Shown here piece by piece: positions 43,128 to 52,600 of a DNA stretch of 64,000 nt; the stretch's first letter is position 1; each line of letters begins with the position of its first letter. Both the position numbers and the translations under genes were made by a program. The stretch comes from Micromonospora parathelypteridis. GTDB lineage: Bacteria > Actinomycetota > Actinomycetes > Mycobacteriales > Micromonosporaceae. The notes under the pieces are model-generated. The model was not told the origin of the DNA. It saw nothing but the letters and a program-made list of their open reading frames with translations, and made no database searches. Where the stretch lies: positions 1,426,001 through 1,490,000 of the forward strand of contig NZ_JACHDP010000001.1 in NCBI RefSeq assembly GCF_014201145.1. The letters are read 5' to 3'.

Positions 43128-43153
43128 CGGGGCCGTCCCGAAGGACGGCCCCG
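43128..43153 (-). terminator. Terminator of erpA (CGAA tetraloop)
   Basis: An 11-bp perfect stem (43128-43138 with 43143-43153) and CGAA loop lie about 20 bp beyond the erpA stop. The rest of the 211-bp gap to adoK holds only the 16-bp tandem repeat. Confidence 0.85.
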
Positions 43154-43174
43154 TCTGTGCTGGTGTGGTGTGAC

Positions 43175-43543
43175 TCAGTTGAACGAGTCACCGCAGGCGC
43201 ACGAGCTGCCCGCGTTGGGGTTGTCGATGGTGAAGCCCTGGGCGTCGATCCGGTCGGCGAAGTCGATCGTCGCGCCGGAAAGGTACGGGGCGCTCATCCG
43301 GTCGACAACGACCTCGACACCACCGAAGTCGGTGACGACATCGCCGTCGAGCGAACGCTCGTCGAAGAAGAGCTGGTACCGCAGGCCGGAGCAGCCGCCC
43401 GGCTGCACGGCGACGCGGAGCCGCAGGTCGTCGCGGCCCTCCTGCTCGATCAGGGCCTTGACCTTCTGCGCCGCGACGTCGGTGAGGACGACGGAAGTAG
43501 GGGCCTGGGCCTCGGTCGACTCGGTCTGCGCTGGCGTGGTCAC
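43175..43543 (-). CDS. erpA: Iron-sulfur cluster insertion protein ErpA/HesB
   Basis: An A-type carrier of 122 aa that delivers Fe-S clusters to client proteins; QcrA and NadA in this window are possible clients. The three conserved cysteines are seen in PGGCSGLRYQL and SSCACGDSF, and the fold motifs RLRVAVQ and FTIDNPNA are present. GTG 43543 is set by AGGGAGA about 8 nt upstream; the frame to 43588 has no ribosome site. The neighbours correspond to Rv2204c and Rv2205c. Confidence 0.93.
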   Translation of the reverse strand: MTTPAQTESTEAQAPTSVVLTDVAAQKVKALIEQEGRDDLRLRVAVQPGGCSGLRYQLFFDERSLDGDVVTDFGGVEVVVDRMSAPYLSGATIDFADRIDAQGFTIDNPNAGSSCACGDSFN

Positions 43544-43725
43544 GTGGAAGTCTCCCTGCGCGGTTTTGGGTCCGGACGCACTGGCCAACGCCGCGCGCCG
43601 TCCAGTGATTCCCGGTTGTGGTCCTCTGCCGATCGTACGCCGCCCCGGCCGGACTCACCCGCGTGGCGTAACCCCCGCCGCAGGTCGACCCGCTCCTGCG
43701 CGGGCCGGCGGGGTGGTCGGGACGT

Positions 43726-44865
43726 TCAGCGGCTCCACTGCCGGGCCAGCCGGGCGCCCAGTTCACGCAGGCCCTCCGCGGGTCGGCTCAGCGCGGCGTC
43801 GAGCCCGCCGCCCTCTTCGCCACCGAAGTGCTCGACCAGGCTGTACGCGTCGGTCACCCCGGCCGAGGCGGCCTCCCGCCGGCCGGTGCTCACCTGCCCG
43901 GCCACCACCACGCAGGGGACGCCCCGGTCGCGGGCGGCGCCGGCCACCCCGGCGACCACCTTGCCGCGCAGCGACTGGTGGTCGAACGACCCCTCGCCGG
44001 TGATCACCAGGTCGGCGGTGTCCAGCGCGGCGTCCAGTCGGGTGGCCCGGGTGACAAGGCCGATTCCGGACTCGCAGCCGCCGCCCAGGGCGAGGATGGC
44101 CGCGCCGATGCCACCGGCGGCCCCGCCTCCGGGCAACGTGCCGAGCCCCGCCGGGCAACCGGCCAGATCCCGTTCCAGCACGGCCGCGAAACGCTCCAGC
44201 GCGGCGTCGAGCAGCAGCACGTCGGCACGGTCGGCGCCCTTCTGCGGACCGAACACGTTGCTCGCCCCGTGCAGGCCGAGCAGCGGGTTGTCCACGTCGG
44301 TGGCCGCGACGAGCCGGACGCCACGCAACCGGGGTACGCCGTCCAACGCGTCGACCGCGGCGAGCGCCGCCCCGCCGTACGGCAGCGCGGCGCCGCCCGG
44401 GTCGAGCGGGGTGACGCCCAGCGCGGCGAGCATTCCGGCTCCGGCGTCGTTGGTGCCGGAACCGCCCAGCCCGATCACCACCGTCCGGGCGCCGCTCTCC
44501 ACCGCGGCGGCCACCAACAGGCCCAGCCCGTACGAGGTGGTGGTCTTCGGATCACGTTCGGCGCTGGCGAGCAGGTGCAGCCCGCACGCCTGGGCGCTCT
44601 CCAGGTAGGCGGTCGCGCCGTCGGCGGTGAGCAGGATCTCACCGGCCGCCGGACGGCCCAGCGGGTCGACCGTCGACACCGGCACCCGTCGGCCGCCGAG
44701 GGCTTCGGCGAGCACCTCCACGAAGCCCGGCCCACCGTCGGCCAGCGGCCGGATCAGCAGGTCGTCCCCGTCGGTGACGGTGCGCCAGCCGGCGGCCACC
44801 GCGGCGGCCACCTCCGGTGCGGGCAGGGTGCCGGCGAACTTGTCCGGACAGAGCAGCACGCGCAT
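43726..44865 (-). CDS. glxK: Glycerate kinase
   Basis: Converts glycerate to 2-phosphoglycerate (or 3-phosphoglycerate in some clades). The 379-aa product has the family's N-terminal CPDKFAGTLPAPEVAAA, the LADGGPGFVEVL block, TTSYGLGLLV, IGLGGSGTNDAGAGML and the C-terminal ITGEGSFDHQSLRGKV. ATG 44865 is preferred over the upstream ATG 44889 because it places the conserved strand directly after the start. Divergent from nadA with a 67-bp gap. Confidence 0.92.
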   Translation of the reverse strand: MRVLLCPDKFAGTLPAPEVAAAVAAGWRTVTDGDDLLIRPLADGGPGFVEVLAEALGGRRVPVSTVDPLGRPAAGEILLTADGATAYLESAQACGLHLLASAERDPKTTTSYGLGLLVAAAVESGARTVVIGLGGSGTNDAGAGMLAALGVTPLDPGGAALPYGGAALAAVDALDGVPRLRGVRLVAATDVDNPLLGLHGASNVFGPQKGADRADVLLLDAALERFAAVLERDLAGCPAGLGTLPGGGAAGGIGAAILALGGGCESGIGLVTRATRLDAALDTADLVITGEGSFDHQSLRGKVVAGVAGAARDRGVPCVVVAGQVSTGRREAASAGVTDAYSLVEHFGGEEGGGLDAALSRPAEGLRELGARLARQWSR

Positions 44866-44932
44866 GCCGAGCAGTGTGGCAGCCCACACCGAGGGAAGCT
44901 GCGTCGCGCTCGCGCTGTGGGACCATGGCTAC

Positions 44933-46132
44933 GTGACTTCGACCTGGGTGGAACCCTCCAACACGGCGACGGCTCTGCTGCTGCTCGGCCGGGGCAGCGA
45001 CCCCGACACCGAGCGTGGCGTCGAGTGTCCGGGCGACCTGCCGGCGCCCAGCGATCCGGATCTGGTGGCCCGCGCCACGGCCGCGAAGGCGAAGCTGGGC
45101 AGCAAGGTCTTCGTGCTGGGGCACCACTACCAGCGCGACGAGGTGATCCAGTTCGCAGACGTGACCGGCGACTCGTTCAAGCTGGCCCGGGAGGCCGCGG
45201 CCCGCCCGGACGCGGAGTACATCGTCTTCTGCGGCGTGCACTTCATGGCCGAGAGCGCGGACATCCTCACCACCGACTCCCAGCGGGTGATCCTGCCGGA
45301 CCTCGCGGCGGGTTGCTCGATGGCGGACATGGCGGTCCTGGGCCAGGTCGAGGCCGCCTGGGACACCCTGACCGAGCTGGGCATCGCCGCCGAGACCGTG
45401 CCGGTGACGTACATGAACTCCTCGGCCGACATCAAGGGCTTCGTCGGCCGCAACGGCGGTGTGGTCTGCACCTCGTCCAACGCCAAGCGCGCCCTGGACT
45501 GGGCGTTCGAGCAGGGGTCGAAGGTGCTCTTCCTGCCCGACCAGCACCTGGGCCGCAACACGGCGGTGCTGGAGATGGGCCTGTCGCTGGACGACTGCGT
45601 GCTCTACGACCCGCACAAGCCCGGTGGCGGGCTCACACCGGAGCAGCTTCGCGACGCCAAGATGATCCTCTGGCGGGGGCACTGCTCGGTGCACGGCCGG
45701 TTCACCCTCGACAGCGTCAACGACGTACGGGCCCGGGTGCCCGGGGTCAACGTGCTGGTCCACCCGGAGTGCCGGCACGAGGTGGTCACCGCCGCCGACT
45801 ACGTCGGCTCCACCGAATACATCATCAAGGCCGTCGAGGCGGCTCCGGCCGGTTCGGCGTGGGCGCTCGGCACCGAGCTGAACCTGGTTCGCCGGCTCGC
45901 GCTGGCGCACCCGGACAAGCAGATCATGTTCCTGGACAAGGCCGTCTGCTACTGCTCGACGATGAACCGGATCGATCTGCCGCACCTGGTCTGGGCTCTC
46001 GAGGAGCTGGTCGCGGGTCGGGTCGTCAACCAGATCACGGTCGACGCCGACACCGCGCACCACGCCCGGGTCGCGCTGGACCAGATGCTCGCCCTGCCCG
46101 GTGCGGACACCCCGCCGCCGGCCGCGTCCTGA
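44933..46132 (+). CDS. nadA: Quinolinate synthase A (4Fe-4S)
   Basis: Condenses iminoaspartate and dihydroxyacetone phosphate to quinolinate for NAD synthesis. The 399-aa product has LGHHYQRDEVIQFAD, GVHFMAESADIL, the MNSSADIKGFVG and VCTSSNA segments, and PDQHLGRNTA. The cluster ligands lie among the cysteines in FCGVHF, VCTSSN and the C-terminal CYCSTMN; HPECRHEV is also conserved. GTG 44933 is the start. The usual partners nadB and nadC are not next to it, so this nadA is solitary. Confidence 0.94.
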   Translation: MTSTWVEPSNTATALLLLGRGSDPDTERGVECPGDLPAPSDPDLVARATAAKAKLGSKVFVLGHHYQRDEVIQFADVTGDSFKLAREAAARPDAEYIVFCGVHFMAESADILTTDSQRVILPDLAAGCSMADMAVLGQVEAAWDTLTELGIAAETVPVTYMNSSADIKGFVGRNGGVVCTSSNAKRALDWAFEQGSKVLFLPDQHLGRNTAVLEMGLSLDDCVLYDPHKPGGGLTPEQLRDAKMILWRGHCSVHGRFTLDSVNDVRARVPGVNVLVHPECRHEVVTAADYVGSTEYIIKAVEAAPAGSAWALGTELNLVRRLALAHPDKQIMFLDKAVCYCSTMNRIDLPHLVWALEELVAGRVVNQITVDADTAHHARVALDQMLALPGADTPPPAAS

Positions 46133-46344
46133 TCACGATCCGTAGTGCTCTTGGTACGCAAAAGCGCCGGATCACCGATTAATGCCACACACGCCGATGT
46201 GACCGAGTCGTTTTTCGTCACCGAGGGCTATGCTGCCGGAGCGACGACACACGCGGGCCGTTTCGACTTGGCCGCATTCGGGGTACCGACGACGTTCAGG
46301 CTCCCCCCCAAAAACACGGCAGCACCGACGCGCTGGAGGTTGCG
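46133..46344 (+). promoter_or_regulatory. Promoter region of murA
   Basis: This 212-bp gap is less GC-rich than its surroundings. TATGCT at 46229-46234 is a good -10, with a T-rich -35 region (TTTTTC, 46211-46216) 12 bp further up, giving a leader of about 100 nt. A 67-codon frame across it (46145-46348) has no ribosome site and is not called. Confidence 0.45.
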
Positions 46345-47700
46345 TTGACCGACGACGTCCTGGTCGTACACGGAGGCACTCCGCTTGAAGGGCGGATCCG
46401 CGTGCGCGGCGCGAAGAACCTGGTTTCGAAGGCGATGGTCGCCGCGCTACTCGGCGACAGCCCGAGCCGGCTGTTCGATGTGCCGAAGATCCGCGACGTC
46501 GAGGTGGTCCGGGGTCTGCTCGGTCTGCACGGCGTCAAGGTCACCGACGGCGCCGAGGACGGCGAGCTCGTCTTCGACCCGGCGAACGTGGAGAGCGCCA
46601 GCACCGATCAGATCAACGTGCACGCCGGTTCCAGCCGGATCCCGATCCTGTTCTGCGGCCCGCTGCTGCACCGGCTCGGGCACGCGTTCATCCCGGACCT
46701 GGGCGGCTGCCACATCGGCCCGCGCCCGATCGACTTCCACCTGCAGGCACTGCGGGAGTTCGGCGCCACCGTCGACAAGCGGCCGGAGGGTCTGCACCTG
46801 TCCGCGCCGAACGGGCTGCACGGCACCAAGTTCGCCCTGCCGTACCCGAGCGTCGGCGCCACCGAGCAGGTGCTGCTGACCGCCGTGATGGCCGAGGGCG
46901 TCACCGAGCTGCGCAACGCCGCGGTGGAGCCGGAGATCATCGACCTGATCTGCATCCTGCAGAAGATGGGCGCGATCATCAAGGTCCACACCGACCGGGT
47001 GATCGAGATTCAGGGTGTGCCGAAGCTGCACGGCTACACCCACCGGCCGATCCCGGACCGGATCGAGGCGGCGAGCTGGGCGGCCGCCGCGCTGGCCACC
47101 CGTGGTCACGTCGAGGTCCTCGGCGCGCAGCAGGCCGACATGATGACCTTCCTGAACGTCTTCCGCTCGGTCGGCGGCGAGTACGAGGTCACCGACGCCC
47201 GCGCGCCGAAGCTGGGCGACCCGGGCCAGGAGGGCGGCATCCGCTTCTGGCACCCGGGCGGCGAGCTGAACGCCGTGGCGCTGGAGACCGACGTGCACCC
47301 CGGCTTCATGACCGACTGGCAGCAGCCGCTGGTCGTGGCGCTCACCCAGGCCCGCGGCCTGTCGATCGTCCACGAGACGGTCTACGAGCAGCGGCTGGGC
47401 TACACCGAGGCACTGAACTCGATGGGCGCCAACATCCAGGTCTACCGGGACTGCCTCGGCGGCACCCCGTGCCGCTTCGGCCGGCGCAACTTCAAGCACT
47501 CGGCGGTGATCGCCGGGCCGAGCAAGCTGCACGCCGCCGACCTGGTCATCCCGGACCTGCGGGCCGGTTTCAGCCACCTGATCGCGGCGCTCGCGGCCGA
47601 GGGCACCTCCCGGGTGTACGGCGTCGACCTGATCAACCGGGGCTACGAGGACTTCGAGGCGAAGCTCGCCGACCTGGGCGCGCACGCCGAGCGTCCGTAA
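46345..47700 (+). CDS. murA: UDP-N-acetylglucosamine 1-carboxyvinyltransferase
   Basis: First committed step of peptidoglycan synthesis: transfers enolpyruvate from PEP to UDP-GlcNAc. The 451-aa product has the substrate-binding Lys24-Asn25 (VRGAKNLVSKA) and the active loop LGGCHIGPRPIDFH with Cys122. That is the fosfomycin-sensitive type; mycobacteria have Asp here. The start is TTG 46345, supported by GGAGGT (46336-46341) 3-4 nt upstream; no better ATG or GTG fits the conserved N terminus. A strong hairpin follows. Confidence 0.95.
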   Translation: MTDDVLVVHGGTPLEGRIRVRGAKNLVSKAMVAALLGDSPSRLFDVPKIRDVEVVRGLLGLHGVKVTDGAEDGELVFDPANVESASTDQINVHAGSSRIPILFCGPLLHRLGHAFIPDLGGCHIGPRPIDFHLQALREFGATVDKRPEGLHLSAPNGLHGTKFALPYPSVGATEQVLLTAVMAEGVTELRNAAVEPEIIDLICILQKMGAIIKVHTDRVIEIQGVPKLHGYTHRPIPDRIEAASWAAAALATRGHVEVLGAQQADMMTFLNVFRSVGGEYEVTDARAPKLGDPGQEGGIRFWHPGGELNAVALETDVHPGFMTDWQQPLVVALTQARGLSIVHETVYEQRLGYTEALNSMGANIQVYRDCLGGTPCRFGRRNFKHSAVIAGPSKLHAADLVIPDLRAGFSHLIAALAAEGTSRVYGVDLINRGYEDFEAKLADLGAHAERP

Positions 47701-47715
47701 CCGCGATCACCTTCC

Positions 47716-47755
47716 GTTCGCGCCCGGTGCACCGCGATGTGCACCGGGCGCGAAC
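47716..47755 (+). terminator. Terminator of murA (17-bp perfect stem)
   Basis: Bases 47716-47732 pair perfectly with 47739-47755 around a 6-nt loop, 16 bp after the murA stop and just before the -10 box of the next gene. Confidence 0.88.
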
Positions 47756-47762
47756 CGTTGGC

Positions 47763-47768
47763 TACCCT
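47763..47768 (+). promoter_or_regulatory. -10-like TACCCT for a leaderless mRNA
   Basis: TACCCT ends 6 nt before GTG 47775. The murA terminator just upstream means this gene needs its own promoter. Confidence 0.5.
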
Positions 47769-47774
47769 TGCCGC

Positions 47775-48368
47775 GTGCCGTCGCTCTTTCGCCGCAAGTC
47801 CACTGACCTCGTTGACGAGGCCGTCTCCTCGGTGACCCCCGAAGAGACCGCCGAGCGTGCCCGGGGTTACACCCCGGCCAAGGGCCGGGAGACGCCGAAG
47901 CGGCCGACCGTCGGCCGCCGCCCGGCCGGCCCCAGCCGCCCCCTCACCAAGGAGGAGGAGCGGGAACGCCGTCGCCAACTGCGCAGCGAGGCCGCGTCGG
48001 AGTTCCGCCGCGAGGGCGGCCCCCGCGACCGTGGCCCGGAGCGGCTGCTGGCCCGAAACGTGGTCGACTCCCGGCGTACCGTCGGCACCTGGTTCTTCGG
48101 CGGCGCGCTGATCGTGCTGATCGGGTCGAACGCGGCCATGCCGCCGCTGGTCCGGTTGATCTCCAACGTGCTCTGGGGCGCGCTGGCCCTGGGCGTGGTC
48201 GTCGATTCGGTGCTGATCTGCCGCAAGATCAGCAGGCTGGTCCGGGAGCGCTTCCCGAAGACCGGCCAGCGGATGGGCTCGCTCTTCCTCTACGCGGTCA
48301 TGCGGTCGATCACGTTCCGGCGGATGCGCGCTCCCGCCCCCCAGGTCAAGCTGGGCGACAAGGTCTGA
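47775..48368 (+). CDS. DUF3043 membrane protein
   Basis: The 197-aa product has a charged N-terminal half with a Lys/Glu/Arg-rich stretch (RPLTKEEERERRRQLRSEAA). Two hydrophobic helices follow (TWFFGGALIVLIGSNAAMP and LISNVLWGALALGVVVDSVL), then a basic end containing RERFPKTGQRMGSLFLYAVM. This is the DUF3043 family, found in the same context as M. tuberculosis Rv2206. It is an inner-membrane protein of unknown role. Confidence 0.9.
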   Translation: MPSLFRRKSTDLVDEAVSSVTPEETAERARGYTPAKGRETPKRPTVGRRPAGPSRPLTKEEERERRRQLRSEAASEFRREGGPRDRGPERLLARNVVDSRRTVGTWFFGGALIVLIGSNAAMPPLVRLISNVLWGALALGVVVDSVLICRKISRLVRERFPKTGQRMGSLFLYAVMRSITFRRMRAPAPQVKLGDKV

Positions 48369-48412
48369 CCCCGCCTCCGGGCGGACGGGGTGAGAATCCC
48401 CCACGCACCTGC

Positions 48413-48491
48413 CAAGATCCGCACAGCAGCGGGGACGAGCACCTCCGGTACGCCTGGAGGAAGCGGCCTCCCCGCCGTTGTGCGGATCTTG
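48413..48491. repeat. 79-bp cruciform-like element with 13-bp terminal inverted repeats
   Basis: CAAGATCCGCACA (48413-48425) is inverted at 48479-48491. Inside, 48429-48435 pairs with 48469-48475, and CCTCC...GGAGG forms a third stem at about 48442-48460. The ends resemble the CAAGATC ends of the 17591 and 41890 elements. It lies in the 283-bp gap between DUF3043 and the XRE gene. Confidence 0.65.
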
Positions 48492-48597
48492 CTTTTGGGC
48501 GGGCTGCCGGCATTCGATGCCGCGCGGGAGGGCAAGCACGCCGTGCGGCATCCGGACGCCCACTGTTCGTTGTACCGTGCGCTTGGTTCATCATGCT

Positions 48598-48628
48598 GAA
48601 CAGGCTGATGCTGTTCGTCACAACGAAC
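48598..48628 (+). promoter_or_regulatory. Overlapping palindromes before the XRE-cupin gene
   Basis: GAACAG-7 nt-CTGTTC (48598-48616) overlaps GTTCGT-CACA-ACGAAC (48613-48628). The pair ends 23 bp before ATG 48652 and is a likely operator for autoregulation. Confidence 0.45.
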
Positions 48629-48651
48629 GCTGATCCCGATGGAGCGAACGG

Positions 48652-49212
48652 ATGTCTCCGGAACCGGCCGCCCCGCTGGCCACCATCGCCGCCGCCCTGC
48701 GCCGGGAACGGGAACGGGTCGGCATTTCGCTGACCGAGCTCGCCCGCCGGGCGGGGGTGGCCAAGTCCACGCTCTCCCAACTGGAGTCGGGCACCGGTAA
48801 CCCGAGCGTGGAGACGCTCTGGGCGTTGGGCGCGGCCCTCGGCGTGCCGTTCAGCCGGCTGGTGGAGCCCGACCATGACGGCGTACGGGTGATCCGGGCA
48901 GGGGACGGGCCCCGGGTCCGTTCCGAGCAGGCCGACTTCACCGGCACGCTGCTCAGCCCCGGGGCGGCACACCTGCGCCGGGACGTCTACCTGATCGAAT
49001 TGGAACCGGGCGCCGTCCGAGCCGCCGACGGGCACACCCCGCGCAGCGTCGAACACGTGGTGGTCGCCGCGGGCCGACTGCGGGTCGGCCCCGAGGCGGC
49101 TTCGGTCGAGTTGAACCCCGGCGACTACGCCACGTTCCCCGGTGACGCCCCGCACCGTTACGAGGCGCTCGCTCCCGGCACATTCGCCGTCCTCATCCTG
49201 GAGCATCCCTGA
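48652..49212 (+). CDS. XRE-family regulator with C-terminal cupin domain
   Basis: The 186-aa product has an HTH_3 domain (GISLTELARRAGVAKSTLSQ followed by LESGTGNPSVETLWALGAAL) and a cupin domain with a beta-barrel sensor (VYLIELEPGAVRAADGHTP; VELNPGDYATFPGDAPHRYE). Members of this family often sense a small molecule and control a neighbouring transporter or catabolic gene; none is adjacent here. GGAGCG 6 nt before ATG 48652 is a fair ribosome site. Overlapping palindromes upstream are candidate operators. Confidence 0.92.
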   Translation: MSPEPAAPLATIAAALRRERERVGISLTELARRAGVAKSTLSQLESGTGNPSVETLWALGAALGVPFSRLVEPDHDGVRVIRAGDGPRVRSEQADFTGTLLSPGAAHLRRDVYLIELEPGAVRAADGHTPRSVEHVVVAAGRLRVGPEAASVELNPGDYATFPGDAPHRYEALAPGTFAVLILEHP

Positions 49213-49456
49213 CCGAGGGCGACGATCCCGCCCGAGCCGGGCGGTCGTCGAATGCGGTAGGGTCGAAGTCCAGATTGGGTTATAGACCCAAATGTCCGAA
49301 ACCATTGGGATAACGTTTGCGCCCGTGGGCGGCGGCACAGTGGCGGTGAGCGAGCCCACGCCGTTACCCTCCATCCGCAGCCACGGCCTGCCGGTGCGGG
49401 CGACCTGACCGGCACGCGAGGCCCCAGCGCGACAATTTGCAACGAGGTGACAACGC
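49213..49456 (+). promoter_or_regulatory. Upstream region of the WG-repeat gene, with palindrome and promoter box
   Basis: Together with the leader ORF this forms a 384-bp stretch without a large gene. It has a perfect palindrome TTGGGT-TATAG-ACCCAA (49275-49291) and the box GATAACGTTTG (49309-49319), which is shared with 40424-40434. The sequence GTGAGCGAGC occurs at 49346-49355 and again at the leader start 49457. Transcription probably starts near 49325, giving a leader of about 130 nt before the small ORF. Confidence 0.5.
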
Positions 49457-49600
49457 GTGAGCGAGCGGACGCGAGCCGGCCACCGGGGCGTGGCAGGCGG
49501 CGACCGGACGCCCAGCGGTCACTCGGCGCTGGCTACGCACAGCTCACCTTCGGCGAGAATCGGCCGAGTGGCCGGGTGTGGCGACGGGCTCGGTCAATGA
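49457..49600 (+). CDS. 47-aa leader ORF overlapping the WG-repeat gene start
   Basis: GTG 49457 has AGGTGA (49445-49450) 6 nt upstream, and the frame stays open for 47 codons, then stops at TGA 49598-49600. This overlaps ATG 49597 by four bases. The peptide is Arg/Gly/Ser-rich (VSERTRAGHRGVAGGDRTPS) with one Cys and no known motif. Its start sequence resembles that of the desulfurase leader (GTGAGCG). Coupling of the main gene is the likely role. The alternative is that the main gene starts in another frame at GTG 49447. Confidence 0.5.
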   Translation: MSERTRAGHRGVAGGDRTPSGHSALATHSSPSARIGRVAGCGDGLGQ

Positions 49601-52600
49601 ACGGCCGCTACAACGACCCGTGGCCAGACCCGAACGAGCCGTCCTGGGTGGCCGAACCGACCACCGAATGGCACCCCCAGTTCCCCGGTCAGCGTTACCC
49701 CGGCGACATCGGCATGATCCATCAGCCGCCACCGCGCGGACGGGCGACCGTGACCGGCCGGGCCGAGGTGCCGCCGCTCGCGCCCACCCGCCCGGACGGC
49801 ACCTACCTCGGCCGGTCCTGGGCCGACGAGCCACCGGCCGAGCCGGCACCCCACGGCCGGTCCTGGGTGGACGACGAGCCGGGCGAGACACCGACCTACG
49901 GTCGGCCCCGGGCCGACGAGCGCCCGGCCGACGCGTCCAGTTACGGCCGGTCCGACACCGCCGACTCCCGCCACTACGACCACGAGCCGTACCGTCGCCC
50001 TCTACCCGAACCACCCCGTCGCGACGACCGCCGCTCCCCCGAGTCGGACCGGCGTACCGCCTGGTCCGACCGACGCCCCGCCGAGGAGCGAGGACCGGCG
50101 CGGGAGGCCGCCTGGCACCGGGAGCAGCCCACCTCCGAGCGGTACGACAGCCGCCGCCCGCGACAGGAGCCCACCGAGTGGGACCGGGGTTACCCGGGCA
50201 CGCCACCGGTCTCCCCCGCGCCCCGGTCCGATTCCGGCCGGGTGCCGGAGCCGGACGATGCGCCGCGTCGGCGCGGCGCGCAGGAGCGACCGGCCGCCGG
50301 TTACGAGCGGCACCCCGGCGACGGGTACGGCGCACGACCCACCCGGGACCACGACGGCCGGATGGCCGACGACCGGGTCGCCGACGCCGCCGACCCGTGG
50401 GCGCACGTGGACGGCCGCACGCGGTACCGCGCCGACGGGTACCCGGACCGGAACGCCGACGACGTCCGCCGCCCGGAACGGCGCTACCGCGCGGACGAGG
50501 GCGCCGGCGCAGCACCGTCCCCGAACGGTGGACGACGGCACCGGCCCGAGCCGGAGATGCCCGAACAGCCCCGCCGCGACGACGAGCGGCGTCGCGACCC
50601 CGACCCGCACCGGCAACAGCCCCGCGAGACCGCGGCCCGCGCCGAGGCGTACCCGGATCGGCGTCCCCGCGAAGAGGCCCGCCCGGACGCGTACCGCGAG
50701 GACGGACGTCGCGAGAACGTGTACCGCGAGGACCGGCCTCGCGACAACGGGCACCGCGAGGACCGGCCTCGCGACGACGGGCACCGCGAGCTTCGGCCGC
50801 AGCCCGGTCAACGGCCGGACGGCAGCCTGCCCTGGCCGCCACCGGGTCCGCTCCGCCCGGACCGCAGCCGCGAGCCGGATCCCCGCGCCGAGCCGCACCG
50901 CACGCCGGACCCACACCGCACTCCAGATCCGCACCGCACTCCGGATCCGCACCGCACCGCGGACCCACACCGCGGCGCCGAGCCGGGTATCCCGCCGCGG
51001 CCGGCTGCCCGGCCCGAGCGACCGGCGGCCACCCCGTCCCGGTACGACGAGCGACCGGTGCGCCCAGCCGCGTCGGCTCCGCCGGCACCGGCCTCGTCCG
51101 GCCGCGCCATGCCGGTTCCGCCGGTCTCCCCGGAGCGACCGGTGTCGCCCGCGCCCGTCTCCCCCGCCGCACCCGGCCGAGACCGCCCGGTGTCGGCCGC
51201 CCCGGTATCCCCTGCCTCCGACGTGCCCATCTCGGGTCCACCCGCCGCACGCCTTCGGCTGGAGTACCTGCCCGCGCCGGTGGACCCGCCGATCGCCGAC
51301 GAGCGGTCGGATGTCCCGTCGCCTGGGCGCAGGCCACCGACCGAACCGGCACCGGCTGCCGGGGCGCATCCCACCGCACCGCCGCGTTACCCCGGCCCGG
51401 ACAACGGGGACCGCCCGGTGGACCAGCGGCGCGGCGGGGAGCCGACCCCAGACCGCCACCGGATCGGCGGCGCGCCGAGTTCCACCGCGCCGAGTTCCAC
51501 CGCGCCGAGTTCCACCGCGCCGAGCGACCATCGCCCGGCCTCACCGGAGCGCCCGCACTCCCCGGACCGACCGCTCTCGCCGCAGCGCCCGCACTCGCCG
51601 GAGCGGGTGGATCCGGCGGCCGAGGCACGCCCGCCGGTCGCGCCGCCGCCAACCTGGCAGGTCCCTGACCCACCGTCTGCCTCGACGGCTGCGGCCCCGA
51701 CTTCTGCGGCCCCGACTTCTGCGGCCCCGACTTCTGCGGCCCCGACTTCTGCAGCCCCGACGTCTGCGGCTCGGACGACTGCGGCCCCGGAGCCCTCGGT
51801 GGAGGACCCCGAGGTGGCGCTCCCGCCCGCCCCCGGAACACCGCGCCGCTACGTACCGCCGCCGCCCTCGGAAGGCCCGGTCGCTCCCGTTCCGGCGTCG
51901 GAGGAGGTCCCGGGTACCCGTGGACCGGACGCGTGGTTCAGCCCCGCTCAGCCGGCCGAGACCGACCAGGGCGAGCCTGCGCCGGACCGGCAGTCGCCCG
52001 AGTTCCCCGACGACGAGTCGACGGCCGGCGATCCCGAGCTCTCCACCGCACCGACCACAATGGATACCGAGCCGTCGACACCGACCGTCGCGACACCCCA
52101 CCACCAGGCCGAAACCGCCGTCGAGGCCGACCACCAGCCGGCCGCCGCTCGTCCCGTCGGGGACACCGACCCGGCTGAGCACGACCCGACGGACGACGCC
52201 GAGCCGCGCGACCGATCGTCGGACGTGGAGGGCGATCCGAACACCGCAGGTCCGACGGACGACTGGCGAACCGACTGGTCGGTCGACGCCGCGCTGCCAG
52301 CCCTACCCGAGACGGCTGACGACGACACGTACCCTCCCGTCGCGGCAGCGCCCGTGTCGGCCCCGCCGGTTGCTGACAACCCCGCGCCGAGGGTCCCGGC
52401 ACCGGCCGCTGCGCCCATCTCCGCGCCGCCAGCGCCAACGCTGCCGGCCTCCGTGGCACCCGTCTCCGCACCTCCCACATCGGCACCGCCGGCCTCCGTG
52501 GCACCCGTCTCCGCGCCTCCCGTCTCCGCGCCGCCGTTCGCCGTAGCACCTGTGTCCGCGCCTCCCGTGTCCGCGCCACCGTTCGCCGCAGCACCCGTGT

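Noticed and set aside
46145..46348. 67-codon ORF upstream of murA
   Set aside because: No ribosome site and it covers the likely murA promoter; unlike the three leader ORFs called, its overlap with the main start is out of a clear coupling context.
51472..51780. Regular 15-bp repeats as a possible CRISPR array
   Set aside because: The units are contiguous with no spacers and encode SSTAP and AAPTS in frame; no cas gene is present.
49544..51841. Long minus-strand and alternate-frame ORFs (700+ codons) opposite the WG-repeat gene
   Set aside because: They are GC-rich shadows of Pro/Ala/Arg repeat codons, with no ribosome site, no domain and third-base patterns that fit only the called frame.
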